Of a DNA stretch of 64,000 bases, positions 8,454 to 17,594 are shown in pieces. Source of the stretch: Sinorhizobium sp. RAC02 (GTDB lineage: Bacteria > Pseudomonadota > Alphaproteobacteria > Rhizobiales > Rhizobiaceae); contig NZ_CP016452.1 of assembly GCF_001713395.1 (NCBI RefSeq), forward strand, positions 1,674,001 to 1,738,000, read 5' to 3'. How positions within the stretch are numbered: position 1 is the stretch's first letter; every line of letters begins with the position of its first letter. The notes under the pieces were generated by a model. That model was not told where the DNA came from. It saw only the letters and a list, made by a program, of their open reading frames with translations, and ran no database searches. The translations under genes and the position numbers were made by a program.

Positions 8454-9830
8454 TCACTTGGCTGGACCGATCCAGACAGTCTTGATGTTGACGAATTCGC
8501 GGATGCCGTAGACGCCGAGCTCGCGTCCGTAGCCGGAACGCTTGATACCACCGAAAGGATAACGCGGATCGGAGGCGGTCATGCCGTTGATGAAGACGGC
8601 GCCTGCATCGATGCGGGAGGCGAGCGTGCGGCCGCGGGCGGTATCGCCCGTCCAGAGCGCGGCGCCGAGGCCGTATTCGCTGTCATTGGCCATGGCCACG
8701 GCCTCGTCGGCATCCTTCGCCCGGATGATGGCGGCGACCGGGCCAAAGGTTTCCTCGCGGAAGGCAGTCATGCCCGGCTTGACGTGGTCGAGCACGGTGG
8801 GCGGATAATAGAAGCCCTCGCCCTCGATCGGCTGGCCGCCGAGCTTCAGCTCCGCGCCCTCGGCCAGCGACCGCTCGACCTGCTCGTGCAGGCTGGTGCG
8901 CAGGTTTTCGCGGGCCATCGGGCCGATCTTCGTGTCCCGCTCCATCGGATCGCCGATTTTCAGCGCGGCAGCCTTCTCGACGAAGAGCGCGGTGAAGCGT
9001 TCGGCGACCGCCTCTTCAACGATGAAGCGCTTGGCGTTGACGCAGGACTGGCCGACATTGACATAGCGCGCCTTGACGGCGGTCTCCGCCGCAGCCTCCA
9101 GATCAGCATCGGCCAGCACGATGAACGGATCGGAGCCGCCGAGTTCAAGCACCTGCTTCTTCAGTGCCTTGCCCGCCTGCGATGCGACGATGGCGCCGAC
9201 CTCGGTCGAGCCGGTCAGCGTGACGGCCGCAATCCGCGCGTCGACGATGAGACCGGCGACCTTGGATGTGTCGATGAGGAGCGTCGCCGTCAACCCCGCC
9301 GGGGCGCCTGCCACCTCCATCACCTCTTGCACGGCGAGCGCGCATTCCGGCACGTTGTTGGCATGTTTGAGGATCGCACCGTTGCCGGCGGCGAGCGCCG
9401 GGGCGGCAAAACGGAAATACTGCCAGAACGGATAGTTCCACGGCATGATCGCCAGCACGACGCCGAGCGGCTCGAAGGCAACGACACTCTCCGTGGCATT
9501 CGAGGGTACGGGCTCATCGGCGAGATAGAGCGGCGCATGTTCGGCGTAGAAATCGCAGTTATAGGCGCATTTCTCGATTTCGGCCTCGGCCTCGGCGAGC
9601 GGCTTGCCCATTTCCCGCACGATCATTTCGCCATAGCGCGCCTTGCCGGCGCGTAGTGCTGCCGCCATGCGGGTGAGCAAGGCCACTCTTTCGCCGACCG
9701 GCACCAGCCGCCAGGCGCGTTGCGCCTGGCTCGCGGCTTCCAGAGCGGCTTCGATAGCGGGATCGTCCTGTAGTTCAAAGCTGCAAATGGGGCGTCCGGT
9801 GGCGGGATTGACGGAGGTGATCGCGGTCAT
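8454..9830 (-). CDS. NAD(P)-dependent semialdehyde dehydrogenase (SSADH-like)
   Basis: The protein has 458 residues, a full-length aldehyde dehydrogenase. It shows IMPWNYPFWQ, the cofactor-loop TLTGSTEVG, the general base in LELGGSDPF and the nucleophile in NVGQSCVNAKR, then EETFGPVA and PFGGIKRSGYGRELG near the C-terminus. Overall it looks most like the succinate semialdehyde dehydrogenase (Sad/GabD) group. It would oxidise an aldehyde, likely a carboxylated semialdehyde, to the acid in the cytosol. Its start overlaps the stop of the isomerase-like gene upstream as ATGA, indicating translational coupling. Confidence 0.85.
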   Translation of the reverse strand: MTAITSVNPATGRPICSFELQDDPAIEAALEAASQAQRAWRLVPVGERVALLTRMAAALRAGKARYGEMIVREMGKPLAEAEAEIEKCAYNCDFYAEHAPLYLADEPVPSNATESVVAFEPLGVVLAIMPWNYPFWQYFRFAAPALAAGNGAILKHANNVPECALAVQEVMEVAGAPAGLTATLLIDTSKVAGLIVDARIAAVTLTGSTEVGAIVASQAGKALKKQVLELGGSDPFIVLADADLEAAAETAVKARYVNVGQSCVNAKRFIVEEAVAERFTALFVEKAAALKIGDPMERDTKIGPMARENLRTSLHEQVERSLAEGAELKLGGQPIEGEGFYYPPTVLDHVKPGMTAFREETFGPVAAIIRAKDADEAVAMANDSEYGLGAALWTGDTARGRTLASRIDAGAVFINGMTASDPRYPFGGIKRSGYGRELGVYGIREFVNIKTVWIGPAK

Positions 9831-10612
9831 GGAAGAACCTTTTCGGAAAGGAGCCGCTTCCAGCCCGGCAGGAACGCTGCGCTGGTCGATGTTGCGGCGG
9901 ACGGGACATATTCAAAGCCGACCGCGCCTGCATAACCCGCCGCCGTCAGGGCGGAGAGAAGGCGGTCGAAGGGCAATGTACCGGTTCCCGGCTCATGGCG
10001 GCCGGGGTGGTCGGCAATATGGACATGGCCGATACGGCGGGCATTCTGCGTCGCCCAGAGGGCGGGATCCTCGCCAAGCGTGGCGGCATGGTAGGTATCG
10101 AAAAGAAGGTCGAAGCGGCCATGAAACTGATCCTGCAGTTCCGCCGCGAGGGAAAGGCTGCCCATGTAGTAGCCGGGAATGGTGATCGCCTCGACGAGAA
10201 CGCGCACACCGCTCCCCTCCGCCCGGTTCAAAGCCCAGGAGAGATTGAAGCGATAGGTCTCGCCGGCATCCAGGACGCCGCCCTTCGGCACGCCCGCCAT
10301 GGGATGAACGAAGGGGCAGCCGATGGCTTGCGCGTAATCGAGCGCCCGGTCGAAGCCGGCGCGGAACTCCGCCTCGCGGCCCAGCAGTGCGGCAAGACCT
10401 TTTTCCCCCTTCGCCGCATCGCCCATGCCGGAGGTGACCTGCGAGAAGGTAAGGCCGAGATCGGCAAGGCGGGCTCGCATATCGGCGGCGGGCACGCTCC
10501 AGGGCTCGGGATGCTCGATCGCGGTAAAGCCATCGCGCGCGGCCGCGGCCGGCCGCGCGGCGAGCGGCAGTTCGGTATAGAGATAGCCGATATGCGCGGA
10601 GAAGCGGTTCAT
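9827..10612 (-). CDS. Hydroxypyruvate isomerase-like TIM-barrel protein
   Basis: The protein has 261 residues of the xylose isomerase-like TIM barrel superfamily, Hyi subgroup. It begins with FSAHIGYLYTELPL and contains VRVLVEAITIPGYYMG, DLLFDTYHA and GHVHIADHPGRHEPGTG, then GFEYVP. Glutamates in the first and last of these match the metal-binding and catalytic pair of hydroxypyruvate isomerases. Hydroxypyruvate to tartronate semialdehyde is the known family reaction, and OtnI-type activity is an alternative. Its ATG shares a base with the stop of the LDH2-family gene (TGATG), and its stop overlaps the dehydrogenase downstream. Confidence 0.8.
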   Translation of the reverse strand: MNRFSAHIGYLYTELPLAARPAAAARDGFTAIEHPEPWSVPAADMRARLADLGLTFSQVTSGMGDAAKGEKGLAALLGREAEFRAGFDRALDYAQAIGCPFVHPMAGVPKGGVLDAGETYRFNLSWALNRAEGSGVRVLVEAITIPGYYMGSLSLAAELQDQFHGRFDLLFDTYHAATLGEDPALWATQNARRIGHVHIADHPGRHEPGTGTLPFDRLLSALTAAGYAGAVGFEYVPSAATSTSAAFLPGWKRLLSEKVLP

Positions 10613-11691
10613 CAGTCCGTCCCGAACGGCGCTGTGCGACCGTCGGGGAAGGCGACCCCGGCGCCGGCGCCTTCGGCGGTAAGGTCCGCGACGACATTGT
10701 CTGTGATCGGGATGCCGGTGCGGCGGCGCTCGTCCTCGCGGCGCTGTTCCGGCTCGCCAGGCATCATGATTTCGTCCACACCCGCCGCGCGCGGAAGAAC
10801 CTTGATGCGCTCGTAGAACTCATCCATGCGTGCAGCAAAATCGCTCATCGAGAGGAAGAGGTCGGGTTTGATGGCGAAAAACAGGTGGCCGACATTCTGT
10901 GGTTCGGAATGGTCGAAGTAGAGGCTTTTTACGTCTCCGCCGAAATTCGCGCCGGTCAGCACGCCGGACATCAGGTCCATCAGCGTCGCCAGCACAGAAC
11001 CCTTGACGCCGCCGAAGGGCAGGCAGACGCCCTCGAAGGCCTTGGCGGCGTCTGTGGTGGGGTTGCCGTCGACATCCAGCGCCAGCCCTTCGGCAATGGG
11101 ATCACCCTTCATCGCCGCCAGCCGGATTTTTCCGCGCGCGATCACCGTCATCGCCATGTCCATCACATAGGGCGGGTGTTTGCCGCCTGGAATGCCGGCG
11201 GCGATGGGACTTGCGCCGAGGAATGTCGTGCGCCCGCCCCACATCGGAATGGCGGGCGAGGAGTTGGTGAAGATCATCGAGATGAAACCGCGCTCGATGG
11301 CGCGCAGTGCATAACACGCCCCCATGCCGAAATGCGTGGAGCGGTTGACGCCGGCAAGGCCGATGCCCATCTCGCCGGCGATGTCGCAAGCAGCGTTCAT
11401 GGCAATGTTGGAGGCGATGAAGCCCATGCCGTTGTCGCCATCGACCGCGGCGACGGCGCCCGCGACCTTCGTCACCTTGACGTCGGGACGCGGATTGACG
11501 AGACCGCGCTTCAACCGCTCCAGATACATCGGGATGCGGCTGACCCCGTGGCTGTCGACGCCGCGTAGGTTCGCCTTGACGAGGTCTCCGGCGATCAGGT
11601 CCGCGTCCGCGCGGCTCATGCCGACCGAGAGGAACATGGCGGCGGCATATCGGGTCAGGTCTTCGGCTTGGAAATAAAGCGTTTCGGCCAT
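10612..11691 (-). CDS. LDH2/malate dehydrogenase-family NAD(P)-dependent oxidoreductase
   Basis: The protein has 359 residues of the malate/L-lactate/ureidoglycolate dehydrogenase family (LDH2). Seen are the family signature RGVDSHGVSRIPMY with its conserved His, NRSTHFGMGACYA, and the GGVKGSVLATLMDLMSGVLTG block that forms part of the cofactor site. It would interconvert a 2-hydroxy acid and a 2-oxo acid using NAD(P)H. Relatives act on malate, sulfolactate, 2,3-diketogulonate or ureidoglycolate, so the substrate cannot be named. It lies 83 bases after tctA and is coupled to the isomerase-like gene downstream. Confidence 0.85.
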   Translation of the reverse strand: MAETLYFQAEDLTRYAAAMFLSVGMSRADADLIAGDLVKANLRGVDSHGVSRIPMYLERLKRGLVNPRPDVKVTKVAGAVAAVDGDNGMGFIASNIAMNAACDIAGEMGIGLAGVNRSTHFGMGACYALRAIERGFISMIFTNSSPAIPMWGGRTTFLGASPIAAGIPGGKHPPYVMDMAMTVIARGKIRLAAMKGDPIAEGLALDVDGNPTTDAAKAFEGVCLPFGGVKGSVLATLMDLMSGVLTGANFGGDVKSLYFDHSEPQNVGHLFFAIKPDLFLSMSDFAARMDEFYERIKVLPRAAGVDEIMMPGEPEQRREDERRRTGIPITDNVVADLTAEGAGAGVAFPDGRTAPFGTD

Positions 11692-11774
11692 GGCGGGCTC
11701 CCGGAGGGTTGAGTTTTCCCGCCCGGCCGCAGGGGGTGCGGCCGGTCAGGTATCAGCATGGATGAATGGCGCCG

Positions 11775-13292
11775 TCAGACGCCGGCAGTTTCGTCGGGCA
11801 TGTTGATCTTACGCGTGCGCCGCCAGTGCAGCATCGCCGGCACGATCAGGATCAGCGCCGAGACGGCGACCAGCACGGCCGAGAGCGGGGTGGAGACGAA
11901 GACCATCGGATCCCCCTGCCCTACGGCAAGCGCCCGGCGCATCTGCACTTCCGCCATCGGCCCAAGGATGAGGCCGATCAGCACGGGCGCGATCGGAAAA
12001 TCGTAGACGCGCATCGTGTAGCCGAGCAGGCCGACGCCGAACATCATGGCAAGATCCACCCAGGAATTCGACACACCCCAGATGCCGACCAGCGAGAAGA
12101 TCAGGATGCCGGCATAAAGGTAGGGGCGCGGGATGAACAGGAGGCGCACCCACAGCCCCGCCAGTGGCAGGTTGAGGATGAGCAGCATCAGATTGCCGAC
12201 ATAGAGCGAGGCGATGAGGCCCCAGACGAGGTCGGCCGAATTGATGAACAGCATCGGCCCCGGCTGTAGGCCGTAGTTCTGGAAGGCGGCGAGCAGGATG
12301 GCGGCGGTGGCAGAGGTCGGCAGGCCGAGCGTCAGCAACGGCACCAGCACCCCGGCGGCGGCGGCGTTGTTCGCAGCCTCCGGGCCGGCCACACCCTCGA
12401 TGGCGCCATGGCCGAATTCTTCGGGGTGCTTGGTCAGGTTGCGCTCGACCGTATAGGACAGGAAGGTCGGGATTTCCGCGCCGCCCGCCGGCAGCGCGCC
12501 GATCGGAAAGCCGAAAAGCGTGCCGCGCAGCCATGGCTTCCAGGAGCGCTTCCAGTCGTCCTTGGTCATCCAGATGCCGCCGGCCAGCGGATTGAGGTTC
12601 GGCTTGTGCATGCCGAAGCGGCTGGCGACATAGAGCGTCTCGCCAATGGCGAACAGCGAGACGAGCACGACCGTCATCTCGACGCCGTCCATCAGGTCCG
12701 GCACGCCGAAGGTCAACCGCTGCAGGCCGGTCTGCTTGTCGATACCGACCACGCCGAGCGACAGGCCGAGGAACAGCGCAATGAAGCCGCGCACCTTGGA
12801 CGTTCCCATCACCACCGAAACCGACAGGAAGGCGAGCAGCATCAGGGCGAAATAGTCCTGCGGCTTGAAGATGAAGGCAAGTTCGGCGATCGGCGGCGCG
12901 AGGAAGGTAATGCCCAGCGTGCCGATCGTACCGGCGACGAAGGAGCCGATGGCCGCCGTGCAGAGCGCAGCTGCGCCACGGCCGTTGCGGGCCATCTTGT
13001 TGCCCTCGAGCGCGGTCATCATCGATCCGCTCTCGCCCGGCGTGTTGAGCAGGATCGAGGTGGTTGAGCCGCCATACATGGCGCCGTAGAAAATGCCAGC
13101 GAACATGATGAAGGCCGCCGTCGGTTCGATATAGACGGTGACGGGCAGGAGCAGCGCGATGGTTAGCGCCGGTCCGATGCCGGGCAGCACGCCGATGGCA
13201 GTTCCGAGGAACGTGCCGACGAAGCACCATAGGAGGTTCTGCGGCTGCAGCGCGACGGAAAAACCGTTCATCAAGCCGGTAATCGCGTCCAT
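11775..13292 (-). CDS. tctA: Tripartite tricarboxylate transporter large permease TctA
   Basis: The protein has 505 residues, the usual TctA size, with about twelve membrane helices. The start shows the family pattern [25 protein letters not shown], and a [15 protein letters not shown] segment follows. A related [18 protein letters not shown] segment occurs in the second half. TctA forms the cation-coupled channel of a TTT carrier that takes its ligand from a periplasmic TctC protein. The start lies directly behind the stop of tctB. The tctC-tctB-tctA order is typical. Confidence 0.93.
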   Translation of the reverse strand: MDAITGLMNGFSVALQPQNLLWCFVGTFLGTAIGVLPGIGPALTIALLLPVTVYIEPTAAFIMFAGIFYGAMYGGSTTSILLNTPGESGSMMTALEGNKMARNGRGAAALCTAAIGSFVAGTIGTLGITFLAPPIAELAFIFKPQDYFALMLLAFLSVSVVMGTSKVRGFIALFLGLSLGVVGIDKQTGLQRLTFGVPDLMDGVEMTVVLVSLFAIGETLYVASRFGMHKPNLNPLAGGIWMTKDDWKRSWKPWLRGTLFGFPIGALPAGGAEIPTFLSYTVERNLTKHPEEFGHGAIEGVAGPEAANNAAAAGVLVPLLTLGLPTSATAAILLAAFQNYGLQPGPMLFINSADLVWGLIASLYVGNLMLLILNLPLAGLWVRLLFIPRPYLYAGILIFSLVGIWGVSNSWVDLAMMFGVGLLGYTMRVYDFPIAPVLIGLILGPMAEVQMRRALAVGQGDPMVFVSTPLSAVLVAVSALILIVPAMLHWRRTRKINMPDETAGV

Positions 13293-13293
13293 T

Positions 13294-13767
13294 CTACACC
13301 CCCATCATCGGAAGAAGACCGCCGAGCTGGACACCCAGCTTGCGGAAGAGCCACCAGCACAACAGCGCAAAGCCGAGGCCGATAACGATATCCAGGTGCC
13401 AGCGGCGCGATTTGAACGCCGCCGCGATCAGCACGAAACAGCCGGTGCAGGTGACGACGAAGCCAAGCGGCTTCATCGTCAGCATCGGCAAGGCACAGGC
13501 CAAAGCGACGAGACCAAGCGCCTTGTAGGAGACGTGGTGGTCCTCGCTCACATCCTCGGCGCTCTGCTCCTCGAACGAAACGCCCCGGCGGATCTGCAGC
13601 GCCAGCATCAAGCCCAGCAGGACCAGACCGAACCCGACGGCCGAGGGCATGAAGCCCGGGCCGACATGGGCGTACTGGTCGAACTGGGGCAATTCCGCGG
13701 CCTTCCAGAGAACGACGGCTCCCCAGCCGACCGTTGCCGCCGCAATCCAATAGGGGCGTTCCGTCAT
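13294..13767 (-). CDS. tctB: Tripartite tricarboxylate transporter small permease TctB
   Basis: The protein has 157 residues with four predicted membrane helices, including [20 protein letters not shown] and the C-terminal [16 protein letters not shown]. It is the poorly conserved small subunit of TTT carriers, identified by size, topology and position between tctC and tctA. I prefer the ATG at 13767 because AAAGG lies nine bases before it; the in-frame ATG at 13776 overlaps that ribosome binding site. Confidence 0.85.
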   Translation of the reverse strand: MTERPYWIAAATVGWGAVVLWKAAELPQFDQYAHVGPGFMPSAVGFGLVLLGLMLALQIRRGVSFEEQSAEDVSEDHHVSYKALGLVALACALPMLTMKPLGFVVTCTGCFVLIAAAFKSRRWHLDIVIGLGFALLCWWLFRKLGVQLGGLLPMMGV

Positions 13768-13797
13768 GTCAGTCATCCTTTCCAGACACGCGGCGCG

Positions 13798-14751
13798 TTA
13801 CTTGACGAGGCCGGATTCTTTCAGGATTGCACCGATACGGACCTTTTCGTCATTGAGGAACGTGACGAAATCGTCGCCCGCAAGGTAGGCATCTTCCCAG
13901 CCCTGCTTGGCAAGAATGTCTTTCCAGGCAGCGCTGTCATGCATCTTGGCGAAGCGGTCCAGCCACACCTTGCGGCCGTCTGCCGACATGTCCGGTGCAC
14001 CGACGAGGCCGCGCCAGTTGCCGACAACGACGTTGAGGCCGGATTCCTTGAGGCTCGGCGCATCGATGCCTTCGAAACGGCCCTCGGACGTGACCGCAAT
14101 GATGCGGATGCGGCCGGCATCGGCCATCGGCTTGAATTCCGAGACGCCCGACACGGCAACCGTCACGGCACCGCCGCCGAGGGCAGTGACGACTTCCGCG
14201 CCGCTGTCATAGGGAATGTAGTTCAGCTTGGCCGGTTCCAGGCCGCTTTCCTTGGCGATCAGCGCCATCACGATATGGTCCACGCCGCCGGCCGAGCCGC
14301 CGCCGATCGACACCGCGCCGATGTCCGCCTTCATCGCCTTGACGAGATCGTCCACGGTCTTGATCGGCGAGTCTGTCGCCACTGCGACAACGCCCGTATC
14401 GTTGGTGAGGCGCACCAGCGGCGTCACGTCGTCCAGCGTGACAGGCGAGGAATTGAGCAGGATGCCCCCCACCATGATGACGCCCATCGACATGACGGCA
14501 TTGTCGTTGCCGCGGTTGGCACCGACGAATTCTGCAAGGCCGATCGTGCCGCCAGCACCGCCCTTGTTGGTGTAGGTCGCGCCGTCGGCGAAGATGCCTT
14601 CCTTCGACATGGCTTCGAACGGCAGGCGCGCCATGGCGTCATAACCGCCGCCAGCGCCACCCGGCGCCATGACCACTGCCGGGTCGGCAAGGGCCGGCGC
14701 TGCGGCCGAAAGCGAAAACGCCAATGCTGCGGCAAAAACTGCTTTTATCAT
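13798..14751 (-). CDS. tctC: Tripartite tricarboxylate transporter solute-binding protein TctC
   Basis: The protein has 317 residues with a signal peptide ending SAAAPALADP, so it is periplasmic. The BugT/TctC fold is shown by VVMAPGGAGGGYDAMAR at the N-terminus, NKGGAGGTIGLAEFV, and SIGGGSAGGVDHIVMA, the loops that hold carboxylate groups in this family. Known ligands are citrate, other dicarboxylates and aromatic acids; this one is undetermined. A 217-base gap separates it from the DUF4387 gene upstream, and an inverted repeat there may be its operator. Confidence 0.93.
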   Translation of the reverse strand: MIKAVFAAALAFSLSAAAPALADPAVVMAPGGAGGGYDAMARLPFEAMSKEGIFADGATYTNKGGAGGTIGLAEFVGANRGNDNAVMSMGVIMVGGILLNSSPVTLDDVTPLVRLTNDTGVVAVATDSPIKTVDDLVKAMKADIGAVSIGGGSAGGVDHIVMALIAKESGLEPAKLNYIPYDSGAEVVTALGGGAVTVAVSGVSEFKPMADAGRIRIIAVTSEGRFEGIDAPSLKESGLNVVVGNWRGLVGAPDMSADGRKVWLDRFAKMHDSAAWKDILAKQGWEDAYLAGDDFVTFLNDEKVRIGAILKESGLVK

Positions 14752-14827
14752 AATTTCCTCCCAAAAAGTCCGGGCCGAAAGCCCTGATGCTGCCTATCCG
14801 GCAACACAGACACCGGCCTCCTTGCCG

Positions 14828-14853
14828 TTGTCTTAATGAGATACTTACGACAA
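14828..14853. promoter_or_regulatory. Inverted repeat upstream of tctC, candidate GntR operator
   Basis: TTGTC (14828-14832) and GACAA (14849-14853) form perfect arms 16 bases apart, 77 bases upstream of the tctC start. The right arm reads TTACGACAAT, almost the same as ATACGACAAT at 17571-17580 before the GntR gene of this cluster. GntR-type sites often contain such GT/AC arms. Assignment to either cluster regulator is inference. Confidence 0.4.
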
Positions 14854-14968
14854 TACAGCCCTTTGCGCAACACCCTTGTTGTCGGCTTGGACGATGAGGA
14901 AACCACAAAAAAACCGCCCCCTGCACCAGACAGAGGGCAGCGCAAAACCAAGGCTTGCGGCAGAACAA

Positions 14969-15271
14969 TCAATCGATCTGCAACTCCTCCAGAAGGCAGG
15001 CCCAGCCGGCTCCGTGCATGTCGCGGTCGGCCCGCGTGCCCTGCACGACGGGGCGCGGCACGGAGAATTTCACTACGTTCAGTGCGGGAATGTCGAAGCG
15101 CTTGAGCAATTGCTGCTCGACGCCGAAGAGCCGTGCCACGGTGGCGTCCTTCAACCCCTCGCGCACCCGCGTATAGGTCGTCGGATCGTCGCAGAAGACG
15201 TCGACCGTCAGCCAGAACGGCCCGGCATTCTTGGAGCGTACCTTGCTGACGAGGCTTCCCAGTTCAGGCAT
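14969..15271 (-). CDS. DUF4387-family protein
   Basis: The protein has 100 residues. Recognisable family features are LGSLVSKVRSKNAGPFWLTVDVFCDD near the start and VVKFSVPRPVVQGTRADRDMHGAGW near the end. Its function is not established. In many genomes it is encoded next to, or fused with, AtuA-family proteins. Here it overlaps the AtuA gene by eight bases. The ATG at 15271 has GAGGTGGG upstream, so the longer frame from 15283 is not used. It is probably a subunit of an AtuA-dependent enzyme. Confidence 0.8.
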   Translation of the reverse strand: MPELGSLVSKVRSKNAGPFWLTVDVFCDDPTTYTRVREGLKDATVARLFGVEQQLLKRFDIPALNVVKFSVPRPVVQGTRADRDMHGAGWACLLEELQID

Positions 15272-16622
15272 GTCCCACCTCATGGGTTTCGAGCACGAAA
15301 GCCGACAGCGGATCGTCCAGCTCCATCACATGGTTAAGGCAGAACTCGTAGAGCGCGCCACGCTGCATTTCAGCGGGCGAGAAGGGAAAGGCGAAGGTCG
15401 GCATCGGCTCGTCCTCGGTCAGGGGATGGTGCAGGAGATAGGGATTGAGGATTTTTCCGGCCTCGGCCGCCTGTTCGGCGGTCGGGCAGGTCAGGATGCC
15501 CAGGATGCCCACCTCGACCGGCACGTCGCGGCGGTTTTCCAGCGCGCCGAGCGTCGCATCCATGCCGATCAGCCGGATCTCGACGTTGAAGGTATCGGCA
15601 GAAAGGCTCATGCGGGCGACGATCTTGTCGCGCACCTTCGCCTCCATATCCGCCGCCCATTCGCGGACATGCTGGACATAGCGACGCTCGCGCACGACGG
15701 CGAGGCCGACGGTCTGGTAGCCGACGACGCGCGCGCCCTCAAGCTTCACCGTGTAGCGGCCCGGAACCCATTTCGAGCCCTCGACACGCACCCGGCGGCC
15801 ATCGAGCGCTTCATAGTCGGACCGCGTCACGTCGAGATGACCGCCCGGTTCGTGCAGGATGAACGGGTCGGAGTTTTCGTAGAGCATATGAGCCGAAACG
15901 GTATAGGGCGTGGCGGCGGCATCCGCGGCCATCGGCTCGATGGTAAAGCCCGTGGCGTCGAAGTCGATCTGGATCACGCCGGAATTCGGCTGCGTGGTGG
16001 CCAGCGCACCGCATTCGCCGACCTTGGCGCCATGCCAGGCGGCCCCGGCATGATCGCCGCGCACAACCGGAAGGGCGGCGATGATCGCCGTATCGGTGGT
16101 GCGCCCGGCGATCACGATGTCCGCCCCGGTGGCAAGCGCGGCCGCGACCTGCTCGATGCCCGCGAGCGCGACGATGTTGGTGCAGTCGTCGACGATGGCC
16201 TCGCAGATGTCGGGTGCTGCCGGCAAGGCGTGCAGGCGACCGCCGCCGAGCGCAGCCTTCACCCGATCCTTCGGCTGGCCGGATTTCAGCGTCGCGACCT
16301 TGACCTTCATGCCCTCTTCGAGGGCGATCTCGCGGGTGATGTCGAACAGCCAGTCCACCGCCGCATCGGCGCCGCAGGTGCCGGCCGTGCCGATGACCAG
16401 CGGCACCCCGGCTTTCGCACGCGCCTGCATCAACTCGCGCCATTCCACCTTGGTCGAGGCGCGGGAATATTTCGAGACGCCCCGCCCGAGATAGGACGGG
16501 CCGCTATCCGTCGAGCCGCCGTCGATGGCGATGATATCGGGACGGTTGGCCACGCCGCGCTCCAGCGCCTCGCGGTCATAGCCCAATCCCAGCGCCCCTG
16601 CGGGTACGAGAACGCGTGTCAT
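15264..16622 (-). CDS. AtuA-family (acyclic terpene utilization, DUF1446) protein
   Basis: The protein has 452 residues. The family pattern is clear: an N-terminal GALGLGYDREALERG, then IIAIDGGSTDSGPSYLG, VIGTAGTCGADAAVDW, ADIVIAGRTTDTA, and later LYENSDPFILHEPGG and RVRVEGSKWVPGRYTVKLEGA. AtuA is required for acyclic terpene utilization in pseudomonads, but its reaction is not biochemically settled; other members sit in unrelated organic-acid clusters. The start overlaps the stop of the GntR gene (ATGA) behind a GGAGGTG site. With the DUF4387 gene it probably makes a two-part enzyme. Confidence 0.85.
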   Translation of the reverse strand: MTRVLVPAGALGLGYDREALERGVANRPDIIAIDGGSTDSGPSYLGRGVSKYSRASTKVEWRELMQARAKAGVPLVIGTAGTCGADAAVDWLFDITREIALEEGMKVKVATLKSGQPKDRVKAALGGGRLHALPAAPDICEAIVDDCTNIVALAGIEQVAAALATGADIVIAGRTTDTAIIAALPVVRGDHAGAAWHGAKVGECGALATTQPNSGVIQIDFDATGFTIEPMAADAAATPYTVSAHMLYENSDPFILHEPGGHLDVTRSDYEALDGRRVRVEGSKWVPGRYTVKLEGARVVGYQTVGLAVVRERRYVQHVREWAADMEAKVRDKIVARMSLSADTFNVEIRLIGMDATLGALENRRDVPVEVGILGILTCPTAEQAAEAGKILNPYLLHHPLTEDEPMPTFAFPFSPAEMQRGALYEFCLNHVMELDDPLSAFVLETHEVGHA

Positions 16623-17539
16623 GTGTCACCTCCTTGGTTTGGCTCGCTCGCGGAGCCACCGGAAAACATTTCAGCGCGGGCCTTGCGCAGCTTGGCCTTG
16701 CCAAGATGGTCCTGCATCAAGCTGGCCGCCCTGTCGAAATCGCTGGCATCCAGCGCATCCAGGATGGCAAGGTGCTCGGCATTCTGGCCCCGCACCTGCG
16801 CCGCGTTCAGCGTCTGCCGGTATTCGATCAGACGCCGAAGCTGGTTGAGTTTCTGCACTGTGGTCAGCAGGAACCTGTTGCCGGACAACGTCGCCAGCCC
16901 CTCGTGAAAGGCCGAATTCGCCTCGAACAGTTCCATCTGGCTGAGGCGCTCCCACCCCCCGTCGGCAATGATTTCCTGCCGCCGGCGCAGGTCTGCCAGC
17001 ACGACCGGGTCGGATCGGAATTCCGGCGAGCGTATGCCGTGCACCTCGATCACCTGGCGTAGATCATAACATTCGCGATAGGCCTCGACGGAATCGATCA
17101 GCACGGCGAATGTCCAGCCCCTGCCCTCGTTGCGCTCGATCCAGCCCTCGCCGGAAATGCGGGTCAGGATGCGTCGCAGGGCCAGCCGCGACGCGCCGTA
17201 GCGCCGCATCAGGTCCGTCTCGCTGACCCTGTCCGGCAAGCGGCGCGACAGGCGGTCGTCGGCGATGCGTAGGTAGGTCGCCTCATCCGACGTGTCATCG
17301 GCGGCCGGCAAAGGATCGGCGGCGATGCGGTGGGGATCGAGCAGATAGAACCCCTTGTTGGGAACCCGCTCGACGATGCCTTGATCGGCCAGCAGGCCGA
17401 GCGCCGAGCGGATCGGCGGACGCGAGGTGCCGAACAGGGTCTGGAGGCTGGCTTCCGTCAGATGCTGTCCCTGTTCCATGGCCGATGTCCTGATATGGCG
17501 GACAATCTTGTCCGCCAGCGAGCGATGAAGTTCGTTCAT
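16619..17539 (-). CDS. GntR-family regulator with two winged-helix domains and an FCD-like domain
   Basis: The protein has 306 residues. A GntR winged helix covers about residues 5-65 (LTEASLQTLFGTSRPPIRSALGLLADQGIVERVPNKGFYL). A second winged-helix-like unit follows at about 80-145 (RLPDRVSETDLMRRYGASRLALRRILTRISGEGWIERNEGRGW), then an all-helical FCD-like ligand domain. The ATG at 17539 is chosen; a TTG 51 bases upstream would give an unneeded extension across a palindrome that may be its own operator. It is paralogous to the regulator at 18828-19694 and lies inside the operon it presumably controls. Confidence 0.85.
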   Translation of the reverse strand: MNELHRSLADKIVRHIRTSAMEQGQHLTEASLQTLFGTSRPPIRSALGLLADQGIVERVPNKGFYLLDPHRIAADPLPAADDTSDEATYLRIADDRLSRRLPDRVSETDLMRRYGASRLALRRILTRISGEGWIERNEGRGWTFAVLIDSVEAYRECYDLRQVIEVHGIRSPEFRSDPVVLADLRRRQEIIADGGWERLSQMELFEANSAFHEGLATLSGNRFLLTTVQKLNQLRRLIEYRQTLNAAQVRGQNAEHLAILDALDASDFDRAASLMQDHLGKAKLRKARAEMFSGGSASEPNQGGDT

Positions 17540-17560
17540 TTTCAACCCCGGAATGGTATT

Positions 17561-17580
17561 AAGCGCGTATATACGACAAT
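17561..17580. promoter_or_regulatory. Palindrome upstream of the GntR gene, candidate operator
   Basis: The perfect palindrome CGTATATACG (17566-17575) lies within AAGCGCGTATATACGACAAT, 27 bases upstream of the GntR start and in the 55-base gap after the dehydrogenase gene. The ACGACAAT end recurs at the inverted repeat before tctC. Autoregulation is a reasonable guess. Confidence 0.4.
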
Positions 17581-17594
17581 CCGGTTTCAATCAA

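Noticed and set aside
11809..13230. A 473-codon minus-strand frame inside the tctA gene
   Set aside because: It lies in another frame of the same strand as tctA, and its product is an Arg/Ala-rich shadow with no family features.
17540..17590. A TTG start adding 17 residues to the first GntR regulator
   Set aside because: The extension would cover the CGTATATACG palindrome and lies outside the conserved fold; the ATG at 17539 suffices.
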